From the NCBI GenBank assembly GCA_036172665.1, contig CM069872.1, positions 44,440,101 through 44,504,100 on the forward strand: a DNA stretch of 64,000 nucleotides, given 5' to 3'. Positions 50,156 through 59,885 of the stretch are shown here, one piece after another. This stretch comes from Prosopocoilus inquinatus (lineage: Eukaryota > Arthropoda > Insecta > Coleoptera > Lucanidae). The translations under genes and the position numbers were made by a program. The notes beneath the pieces were generated by a model. It was given only the letters and a program-made list of their open reading frames with translations. It was not told the DNA's origin and ran no database searches. Position 1 is the first letter of the stretch, and each line of letters starts with the position of its first letter.

Positions 50156-50510
50156 CCCGAGCTTTCCAAAGTTAAAAAAACGCGTTGTTTGCTTTAAAAA
50201 TTTAATACAAAACCCATTAGATCTTGTTAGTTTGGAGACTCTTTCTGTGCCTAGCCGCACTAAATTATCTCAGAAAGTTCCTCTTTCCGTGTTTATTTAT
50301 TTAATTTGTAAAAGTAAAAACTTTATTTCCGACGGTTCACGTGAATTCCGAGCTTTTGGAAGTTAACAGACGGGCTCGTTGATTGCTTTAAACATTAAAA
50401 ACAGAAAGCATTAAATTTATTAGATCTTGTTGTAAGCATACACTTTTTTCGTTTTTAACCGCTGGAAATTAACTCTGAAAGATTTCTTTTGGTGTTTGTT
50501 TAATTTGTTA
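50156..50510. repeat. Diverged tandem duplication, period ~200 bp
   Basis: The segment from ccgagctttccaaagttaa through ttagatcttgttag (50156-50230) recurs as ccgagcttttggaagttaac through ttagatcttgttg at about 50348-50433. The following agaaagttcctctttccgtg (about 50271) recurs as gaaagatttcttttggtg near 50478. The two copies share order and spacing but are strongly diverged. Confidence 0.65.
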
Positions 50511-52054
50511 ATGTATCTCGTTCTTCAAAGGAAACCTATGGAAGATCAGTCGAATGTGGAGAATCTCGAAAAAACTGACATAGAATACAAACAGGGTGAA
50601 GTTGAGTACTTCAAAGTAACTTTACGTTTATTATTGTTTGTATGTACAGAGAAAGACGCCTCTTTGCGGGCTCATATAAGTTGAATGCGTACTTTCAAGT
50701 TATAATGCGACGTCCTTAAGTCCTTTGTGTATTTACTATTATATAAATGTTTCTCTTTAGATGATAGAAGGAAATTTGCTCAAAAATTGATAAATTGAAG
50801 CTTATTTATAATATCCTAAGAAGAAACATTCATTGCTCTCTTATTTTAAAGCACTTGTATTTCATACGAACTTTTTGTTGAGTATATAAGGAAGTAGATG
50901 TGATTTCAGGTGGTATATAAGTAATTAGGTCCAACCTTTTAGTTTATCAGAAATATTAAAATGTATTCAAAACAATATGAAGATTATAAAGGAAAAGCTA
51001 GAACAAAATAAAATAATAAAAGAATTTTGTTATTAATGAATAAAATTACGTAAGGTGAAAAATAACACAAAAAAAGCGTCTTAACAATGTGATGAATAAA
51101 TCGATGCTACTTTGACCTAACAACTTATAACATGTTTCTTTTGAATCGTCGATGGTTGCTTTCAATAGCTTCGTGGTAGGGCGAATCTAACAGAAAGTGA
51201 TTAACGAAGCTCGCCCTTCCCCCATTTACACCACCTGACGTGGTCTACTTGCGTTCCCAGCGTAGTTGCGTAAATATTTCAAGCTCATATATTTTATTCT
51301 CACAATAGTCTGTGCGTCCTTGTTGCTAATATTTTATTATGCGCGCTGTAACATGCACAATTAAGTACGTGCATGGCATAAACACTTTGCCTTATCATTA
51401 TCATCAGTCTAGGGATATCCACATGTGAACCGCATTTCCGGCATATTTCATTTAACTTTCAAGTTCCAAGCCGACCAAAAGAAAGCTCTAATCCTCGGCA
51501 AGGACTTCGGTGAGCTTAAGCAGATTTATTCGAGACTATCAAAGCTGAGTGAGCATGGCAATTAGTTGCAAGTGCCGTGTTGGGTTCGACTTCCGCCACA
51601 TTTTCACTTGGATTCGATTTAATCAGGTGGAATTTGCATATTAATTAATTAATTTCAAGCAACAGCATACTCCTACAAAATAAGGATACTCCTGCCAGAA
51701 TTTACCGCCGGGGCGGTATCGTGTAGCGTTAATGACCTAATTACACAGAAAATTAAGGGGCGACTTCTGTTTGTAAGGGCGATGCAGCTCGAGAATGCGT
51801 TTAATTACAGTAGACGTAGGTCCAGGTTGCCCTAAATTTTCTAATCGCTCCAGCGGAGAGTTTAAGGGAAAATCACCTTTAACATAGACCTATGTTGTTA
51901 CAGTTCAAAATTTCATTTATCAAGTGTGCCACTGTACATAACTAACAACCCATAAAATGGTGGATTATTTTAGCGTAAGTTATATCTCGTGCGCTCCTTT
52001 AATAAGTTCTTCAATTAGTATATCGCTTTAAAATCGATTCGACGTCGTATATCT
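50511..52054. other. Gene-free intergenic DNA
   Basis: No gene. The sequence is mixed in composition; 51150-51840 is the least AT-rich. The frame at 50496-50684 has no recognisable product. Confidence 0.45.
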
Positions 52055-52061
52055 TTATGAT

Positions 52062-52240
52062 ACATAATAATAATAATAATATTTATTTTCCCCGAAATAC
52101 AAGTATAAATAAAAGTAAATATAAAATATAATTGTAGGAAACATAAAATTTGTATGAAAGGACAATAACCGTAAGAATACATGAAAAGGGTAGTAATTAC
52201 AGTTTAACCAAAAAAAGGTAATGTTGTGTTTAAAATTATA
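52062..52240 (-). repeat. Possible 3' tail of a non-LTR element
   Basis: Read on the minus strand, AT-rich sequence ends in tttcggggaaaataaatatt followed by an (ATT)n tract at 52064-52081. Microsatellite-like tails after a poly(A)-signal-like AATAAAT are typical of several insect LINE clades. No coding part is visible upstream on that strand, so this would be a short 5'-truncated copy. Confidence 0.4.
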
Positions 52241-52279
52241 CAAATTAAAATGAGTTATTAAATATAAATAAATATTGTA

Positions 52280-53600
52280 TAAGACTTGAACAGCTGCGAG
52301 GCAGCATCTTTATCGGCAAGCTATTAATATCCAGCGATAAGACACGTCTGATTTACATCACAGAAAGACCGCCGGCGCTGTTGCCTGAGAATGAGAGAAA
52401 TTTCCGTTGTGAGGTCTAATGGTTTCTATTGCTATTTGAGTTTTCATAGCGAATACCTGCGTCGGTTTTTTTGTCGGCAAAGTTCAAACGAGTGCCGGCA
52501 GTTTAGTTTCATTTTCGACTCCGTTCTCATCATGCGAAATGTGGGCGTGAGGGAAGGGGGTGACTTTCTGCATTACCGGGCGCGTTGACTGGACCGGCAG
52601 CTTTCATGTTAAATATGGGGCCTATTTAATCTGCGTTCGAGATTTGTTTGGCATAAGTCGTCAACTACATGTTCATCAGGCCCACGGTTTGTGCTGTGTG
52701 GGCTTCACTTCGGTTTCGGTGTTCAAGTCCTAGGCATGTGGAACTCATTTTAATTTTCGGCGAGGGCATTGCATGCTACAGCTAAGACCGGTTTTAACGC
52801 CCTGAAGAAACAAAAGCTTCCATAACATTCCCAGATTTTACCGATGAAGAATACACTCGGTCAGGTATGTTCTAGTGTTGTCTAGTCCTCGTTCGCGGAT
52901 TAATTTTTGATGATTCCTCGACAGGCTTATAGTTTCGGATTATTTTTGCTTTGGGTTGGGCTATTGAGCTCAAAGTTAGTTTACGATTCAGGCTTTCGCG
53001 TATCATCTGCGTCCCAACATCTACCCTTCTCTAGTCTAAGTGGACTTCGAGTTCTGTCAGCCTTCGCCGCTGGATTCTAAGTCTTAAAGACGCCGACGAT
53101 TGGGATAGACCTAAATCGACAGGACCTGCACCAGACTATGTCTTAAGCAAGGCCGATTTTCGCACGGGAGAGACCATAATTGCATAATTCACTAAGCGCT
53201 ACGAGTGTTGGCTGAGTAGATTTGGCAATCGCGTTCTTTCGGCCGTAATTTAAATACGTCACTAAACAAGTTGACCCTTAAATTTTATGTAAACAAAGCA
53301 GGCCCTCTTCACAGTTGGTAGGTACACAATAAACATCTGCGTTTTGCTTGCGTTCGAAAAAGAGAATCTGTAAGTGTGTTCCGTCAACCGTGGACAATTT
53401 TGTTGTCAGATTGTTTTGTAATCTGGTTTCCACTCGTTTCCAAGCTCTTCTGCACGAATTCTTTCTTAATTTTCGATTAAAATTAAGTGGCGTCCAATTT
53501 TTCGGGGATTTAATTCTCACGACCGTCACGATTGGATTGCCGGCATAGTGCCGAAGTTAGTTTCCACGGCACAAGATCTTGCTAGTGCGCAGGTAAATGG
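52280..53600. other. GC-elevated, unexplained non-coding segment
   Basis: About 1.3 kb clearly less AT-rich than the surroundings, without a continuous ORF, terminal repeats or tandem structure that I can find. The overlapping frames at 53278-53548 lie on opposite strands and are unrecognised. It could be unique regulatory DNA, untranslated exon sequence of a gene outside the window, or an old LTR. Confidence 0.4.
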
Positions 53601-55945
53601 CAATATATCATTTTTGTTTGAAATTAATTTCAGAAGTTGTGAAACGTAAAAAATATATTGCTTTTTTAATTACCTATCTCAAGGAAAAAAGAAATAACTA
53701 TCCACTATACAGAACAAACACTTGAGGCAGTAAGTACGTAAGATCCAAGTAAAACACTAAAGGTAGAACAAACTTTGGAAGACACGATGCACTCAGAATA
53801 TTTTACGCGACGAAATTAACCTGCCTGATGGAAATTGCAAGGGCGCAAAAAATTCATTTGTGTAAGCGAGTTTACCCATCGACATCCCCGAGACAAATTT
53901 ACATTAAAAAAGTGTGTACATAAATTCCAGAGTAAAGCAGGATGGTTTTTATAAAGTGACTTGTTTCTTGTAACAGTAAATAAATGTAAATTTGGTACAC
54001 ATAGGTACAAATATATTAAATTCATTTAATTCGCCCAAATACCGATTAATTTGCAAACAAGTTCAGCAGAAATCATTCGGTAAAGAACCGTTGAGGTATC
54101 CGGTGTAAACAATTACGGTTTGCATTACCGGTGAGTGCAATTTAGTTCAATGGGAAACGGGTCATTGTCGCGCGACGCATTTCTACTGAATGTCCTGTAT
54201 TTGCTGGCTCAGCGAATGGATTTGTAATACTGCTGAATAGTTTAGGTTTAGATCAAGATAATCATATCTGATCGATGCTATGTTATGCAGACCGGAGCTT
54301 TGAACCTATTGTAAATTTGATGCTTGAACGAGATTACCTCCATTTTATTGCAACCCGAAAAGATTTTATTACGAATTGCAAACTATTTTAGACATCGCAT
54401 TAAAATAGAAAGTTGAAAGGAAATGAAATAGGAAATTAAATGTCGATACTGATTCCTCAAATCACATACAGGTTATGTCACATATTATTGATTATAGTAA
54501 TTGAATCCACCCGATAATGCTTGACGATTCATCGCGATTGACGCAATAAACGCTCGTTTCTGGTAGGGTAGGATTGTCTTCTTTCCATATTGCTCTTTCG
54601 TGAATTCTATAACCAGAGATAACTGTGTAACGTTTACGATTGGCTGCTTTCATGATAAGAGGATTTCTGTTTCTATTTTGATCTTAGTAAGTAAGAATTT
54701 TAGAAATTCCAGAACAGAAAACTTGCTCTTTTCAACAGAACGATTATTATTAAAAAGTTTTCAATAATTTAAATGTGTATATGATTAAAAACTTTTTAAT
54801 TTAATCTAAATGAGAAACAAACTAATTTGTTTCTGTCCGTAATCTCTGCGTTGCTAGAGGAAAGGTCACTTCCTAAACACAATATACATGATTAAATTAA
54901 TGACAAAGTTTGCGCATGTGAATGTTCGCATGGTGTACGAAGTGATGTCGGCATGCAAATTCGTTTTCAATGCGCCCTAGTCCTCTAGTCCTCGTAAAGG
55001 ATAAGAAACAGGGAGAACTGAAAAGCATCTCTCGCCCACATTCGCAGCTGAAATTTAACTTCGTCTTCATGCACGATTACTTGCAGCACGGCTTTGCAAT
55101 TTGCTGCTTATCGAACTGCTCAGAGTGTCAAATGCTTCCCTTTCGAACCAGCTTTCGCATTCACAAATTAACTCAAAGATTACTGTAATAAACGACATTA
55201 ATCAGGAGAATGCCTTTCACGAATCGTTTGCGTAGTATATGGGGCTGTTATGGCCCGTACTTCAGAAAAAGCACTTCACTTTTCATTTGAGAAGTTTCTT
55301 TAAAAAAAAATTCCCTTTTCGGGCCATTTAACTTCATCACTTTACAAAAAGCATTCCACAGGTGTTACAACATAAATCATTTTGTACATCACATAAATAA
55401 TAGAGGTTTATTCATGTAGTAATAGAAAACGATTTTAAATCATCAGAAGCGTTCACTAATATGAAAAAATTTAAAGATGCTTTTGGTGTTATGATAAATT
55501 AGAAAAATTAACCAAAAAGTTCATTTGATAATATTGTTTTTTGAATTTTATAAACAGTTAAATTTACGCCAAGTTTTTTCACTCCGAATTTCGTTCGGTA
55601 AGTGCGTAAGGGTGATATTTAGTAAATCATGATTATTGCCTTTCTTATTCATTAACAGGGAAAAGAATTCGAACCACTTGTTCCGCGAACGGTACAAAAA
55701 TTCTCGGGCTGTATCAGCCTCGCCGGCAATAATTTCTGCGAAGTTCGAATGCTTTTTCCCCTCCCACTCAAAACAATTCGATGCATCGGAGTCGCGGAAA
55801 GATGACAGGAGTAAATAGTACATTCGGCGTAGCAAGCGTCCAACACTAAGTGACCTGAATTCTTTTCCCTGCGAATTAGTATGATATAAGTGAGTTTTAA
55901 CTTTTCTGTAGAAACACCAATCTCGAGGATTAAGTTGATTATGGG
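53601..55945. other. Gene-free intergenic DNA
   Basis: It contains the longest unexplained frame outside transposons, minus strand 55548-55955 (135 codons). That frame has no recognisable domain, is overlapped by other frames and runs up to the MITE at 55946, so I do not call it a gene. Confidence 0.45.
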
Positions 55946-56064
55946 CCGATTTCATAATAGAACTTTAAATTTAAAGTTACTTTAACCTAAAAAAAATACA
56001 TTGCTTGCCTATTCTTAAAGTGACTTTAAATTAAAGCTTCCTTAAAGTCTGATTATAAAAACGG
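55946..56064. mobile_element. MITE, ~40-50-bp inverted arms
   Basis: ccgatttcataatagaactt, then taaatttaaagttactttaa (from 55946), pairs with ttaaagtgactttaaattaa ... gattataaaaacgg (ending 56064). The intervening core is about 30 bp. No ORF. Confidence 0.75.
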
Positions 56065-58958
56065 TCATTAGAGTCTGGAATAATATACATATACTATACT
56101 AAATATTTAGTTTCGTCGAAGTCAAATAATGCATGTTAATCTTAACTATGTTTATTTTTAGTTAGAGTTTTAGTTTTGGAAACTAAAAACATTGATTCGA
56201 TATGAATTTTGTGAGTTTCTAATAATTATAGAATTATAATATAATCCGTCGGCTGGTAAGTTTTCTAGAAGCTTTCATTTTATTGGATTTTTAAATTTCA
56301 TTTTAATGGATGCACTTGCAATGGTCGACTGTGACTTTTTCAAGAACGTTTCTCATTGGTATAATCTCTCTTAGAAGTTTCCTCGTTGTGACTCAGAAGG
56401 AATGGATAATGAAATGTTTATAATTGAAACGCTTTCTTGTGTTTAAATATTGTAAAAAATTATAATTTCTAGTGTATATTGTTAATTTGGTGACGTGAAA
56501 CATTGCTGAAAACCTAGCATGTTGTAACACATCTAAACATTTTATAAAACGTAAAATTTTTCTAAAAGTATTTAAATTTTATATAGATTTATGACATAAA
56601 ATTAAATTTTGGGTTTGAATATGTGTTTGAAGGTGTCATACATAATAATGGTTCAATATATTTTTTGTGTTGTTGTAATTGTACATAGTTTTGACCACAT
56701 TCTAAGGCGCTTAAACCCACTGTGCATCGTCTGCTTGTAAGTCTGAAGATTTTTACTCCATTATTGATTGCTCTTTCAAAGGAAGAATTATGGAAATGGT
56801 TGGCTAGCGTGACTGCCTAATCACAAATGAAAGATTTCAAAGCCAAAGAGATCTATACGTAGCAGTTCCGTTTCTATTTCCCATTTGTGCACTTTGATCA
56901 TGATTCATGGGCTTTGTGTAACTGCATCTAAACTGAATTGGCCAAAGACCGCCATAAACGGTGGAAAACTTTACAGTAACTTTTGGCTATTTACTGTTTA
57001 AATTAATAGAGTTAGTAGGATATTTTTAATATCCGTTAGCCACGTTCAAAACTAATCTTGAATTCAAAAAGATTTTTAATGTGATTACTTATTTTTAGAC
57101 AGGAATAAATTCAAGCAAATTACCAGAGAAGCATAAATTCAAACAAATTACCAGGGAAGAGTAATTAGAAAATTTGTTGATGAACAAGTAATCAAGAAAA
57201 TTGGTAAAAATTTAATTTATTTCTGCTTCTTGTACCCTTTATCTGCTAATACTAACCAAAGTGCTTACTGCTGGGAATAACCTAGCACCCTTGGGTTATT
57301 AAAATGAAATTTAAGGGTGAACGGGACCTGAATGGTGGTACCTAACGGAATTAATTAATAAAATTGGTTTATCGTTAAACAGTAATTAAAGCTATTAAAT
57401 TCACCCGCGACGCAGCAGACGCTGTAAAATTAACTGCGCGGTTTACTTTATCGGAAAACGATAGGTCTTGAGAATAAATTTTAAATGAGTTTTGCTAAAA
57501 TATAAGAGCAACAGCTCCATGCATTAAGTCCAAAGACCAGCTTCCGTAATATTGAAATTAGGTCAGACCTAAAACAAAACAAATTAATCATTAAATGGAT
57601 TACGATTTGTATTTCTTTGGAAAAAATGAAATATCTGACAGGGTTCAATAAACTTTATTACTCGGTTTTTAATGTTTTGCTTTACAAATAAACCCAAATC
57701 AGGCGGTATAATTTTGTTGCACTAATTTATTGTTATGCTTTTTGGGTTAGTAAAAAAATTTAAAAAGAAATACAGCTAATTTTAGCACGTCGAGGTTAAG
57801 CGAGGCGACGTAGGGGCTTGTAGGAATAAGTCGTCCAAATCTTATAAGAAGGGTTTACATTAGTGATTTACTGCGGCCGGCGCACTAAAACAACCGTCGT
57901 TTCGCCCACAAGTTTATCCCAAAGGCAAAATGTACAGTGTAATGGCAAACACCTATTTAAGGTTTCAATGAAAAACTCAAGGAGAGAATTTTCCGACGCC
58001 TGGATTGTGGAAAAAGTCGAGTCACATACAAATAGATGACAAAATTCTCCTGCGGCTTGGCTAAATATTTCCTCGATTATAGTTGCTTTGTGACTAGAAT
58101 GAGCAATGGTAGAAGCTGTGTAAAGAATTCATAAGAGTAATCATTTCTTTGACCAACGAAGTTCGATTGGGTGTGCTTTTGTAATTCCCGGTAGAGCTTT
58201 AAACGTGCGTATGTTACATGTAGAGGTAATTAAAAAGTCGATGTGCAGAGGTTCCTGGGAGACTCAATCTGAAATTCAGTCAGGGCATCGTGTACTCTGG
58301 GGACGTGATTGATTGAGTTATAATCTCTGAGCACACACGCACACACTCGACAACACAAAACCTGTTTCATCAGAGACAAAATTAGATTTCGCTAAATTAG
58401 AAAATAATCGATCTTCTGCCATTATGTCCCTAAATGTGTAGGTTTTTATTCCATTAAATTCATATTTTTCACATAAATTTTTTGCTGCTTATTTACTGTC
58501 AGAATATATTTTTTTCTTCCCATAAAGTCCTAAGGAATTGTAACTACACGCAAAAGGCTCATGTCAGTAAAAGTAACACATATACAAAATGAAGGCAATA
58601 AAAAACTGAATTTCTGAGATGTCTTTAACGGATGGAAGAAGCGTTGATTTTATTCTTCTTTAGCACAACAGAAGCTTACAGCATTGATGTCTTATTCCAC
58701 TTTGAAAGTTTCTCTGTAACTGCATTTAAGATTTATTTCTTTTTGAAAGAAGATTTCCTATGCCTGCCCTCTAAAAAAATCACACGGTTGTGTATACATC
58801 GATAAGCACTCGTGTTTCTAAATATGAATGCTATACTAGACTTAACTAAACTTCTTGCATGCCATTTTCAATCTCGGTGGATGATGAGTTGTTGCCACGT
58901 TTTGAAATGTAATGTGGCGCCAACTGACTTAGCGCAAGGCGTCAAGAAGTCGGTTCGC
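56065..58958. other. Gene-free intergenic DNA before the Gypsy LTR
   Basis: It holds the SINE-like motif near 56.8 kb and a two-copy 28-bp tandem repeat, ataaattcaagcaaattacc then agagaagc (57105-57132 and 57133-57160). No coding region is supported; the frame at 58812-59054 runs into the LTR. Confidence 0.5.
56795..56850 (+). repeat. Possible tRNA-derived SINE head
   Basis: tggctagcgtga (56801) resembles a pol III A box and gatttcaaagcc (56833) a degenerate B box, about 32 bp apart as in tRNA-derived SINEs. Neither box is a perfect match, the folding does not give a usable tRNA, and no tail was identified. Confidence 0.3.
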
Positions 58959-59236
58959 TGTTATGTGTCATCGGCCGTCACGCGACCGGGGCCTACATCG
59001 AACAAACTAGAATCTTCCAGCGTAGAGACTTCCAGACGGCAGCAAATGATATAAAATGGCCCGGAGTTGACTCACCAGTCAGTCGAGTTTGAACAGCGAT
59101 CGTCGAAGTTAGATTTTAGTGTGAAAATAAATTGTTACAAATAAATTAGTTTTTAAGCTTTATTAAATTACGGTTAAGTTTTTATCGAGTGTTTTATTTG
59201 TTTAAATAAATAAACATAAACCCTAGAAACGTAACA
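58959..59236 (+). repeat. 5' LTR of the Gypsy element
   Basis: Inferred 278-bp LTR. It starts TGTTATG and ends CGTAACA, an inverted pair with one mismatch, and is followed by a primer-binding-site-like sequence. It contains TATAAA at 59050-59055 and an initiator-like tcagtc about 30 bases downstream (59079-59084), so transcription probably starts near 59080. AATAAA-type signals follow near 59126 and 59141. The start is inferred because the 3' LTR lies outside the window; an alternative TGTAATG start at 58909 pairs less well with the end. Confidence 0.7.
59050..59055 (+). promoter_or_regulatory. TATA box in the LTR
   Basis: TATAAA, 29 bases before the initiator-like tcagtc at 59079. Together they form a standard pol II core promoter for an LTR element. 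Confidence 0.6.
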
Positions 59237-59237
59237 G

Positions 59238-59254
59238 TGGTGTCGGTGTGCGGG
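59238..59254 (+). other. Primer binding site
   Basis: tggtgtcggtgtgcggg begins one base after the LTR end. The TGG start is complementary to a tRNA CCA end. The exact primer tRNA cannot be named from this alone. Confidence 0.6.
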
Positions 59255-59336
59255 TTTGTGCAAATAAATAAACAATTTAAAGTAAATTAAATTTAATCAG
59301 ATTATTAAATAAGTACAGTATAGGAAAAAAAAAACA

Positions 59337-59885
59337 ATGGCTACGAGAAAAGTGTTGTTGAAAGACTTAAAAGTGGCCGAATTAAAAACCGAATTGGAAG
59401 AACGAGAGTTAGAAACCGGTGGTTTGAAAGGCGCACTTCAACAGCGTCTCCGATCCGATTTGTTGACAGCTGGTGAAGATCCAGAGACGTTCCTTTTCGA
59501 AATTTCGTGTGGTCCCGTCGATTTTAATAAAATCTTGAAGGATGAATTTCGAGAACAATCCAGAAATTTCAAGGACGAACTTCGAGAACAATCCAGAAAT
59601 TTGGACGAGAAGTTTCTAGAACAATCTGGAAATTTCAAGGACGAACTTCGAGAACAATCCAGAAATTTGGACGAGAAATAGAATAAATTGTTGGAACAAT
59701 CTAGAGACTTAGACGAGAAATTTCGAGAGCAATCCAGAAATTTCGACGAGAAATTTCTAGAACAAACAAAAGGACTTGAAGATCAACTAGTGGTAAAAAT
59801 ATCGGAAGAAACAAGGAACTTGCAGGAAAATGTGGAAGAAATAATATTCTAGCAGGATAATAAAATCAAAAATCTGGAACAAATC
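59337..59885 (+). pseudogene. Gypsy Gag N-terminal region: SAP-like motif and coiled-coil repeats
   Basis: The frame starts MATRKVLLKD at 59337. Residues ~10-42 (LKVAELKTELEERELETGGL, then KGALQQRL) match the SAP motif pattern, a small DNA-binding helix-extended-helix. Next come 11-residue repeats of the type EQSRNxDEKFx, predicted coiled coil. The frame meets TAG at 59679-59681 and again at 59850-59852, then continues in the same frame into the capsid part at 59886. Without these stops Gag would be one protein; as written, the first product ends after 114 residues. Decay is most likely; amber readthrough cannot be excluded. Confidence 0.8.
59541..59764 (+). repeat. 33-bp coding repeats in Gag
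   Basis: Six to seven copies of a 33-bp unit containing cgagaacaatccagaaattt, in phase with the reading frame, each encoding an 11-residue repeat. One unit, containing the first TAG, is longer by three codons. High similarity between units points to recent slippage or unequal exchange. Confidence 0.85.

Noticed and set aside
52700..52745. tRNA-like GTTCAAGTCC word
   Set aside because: Resembles a B box, but no acceptor, D-arm or anticodon stem can be formed around it.
55548..55955. 135-codon minus-strand frame, the longest outside transposons and LCMT1
   Set aside because: No recognisable domain, overlapped by frames on both strands and adjacent to a MITE; kept only as a note.
58909..59236. 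LTR starting at TGTAATG (58909)
   Set aside because: The TGTTATG start at 58959 mirrors the CGTAACA end better; unresolved without the 3' LTR.
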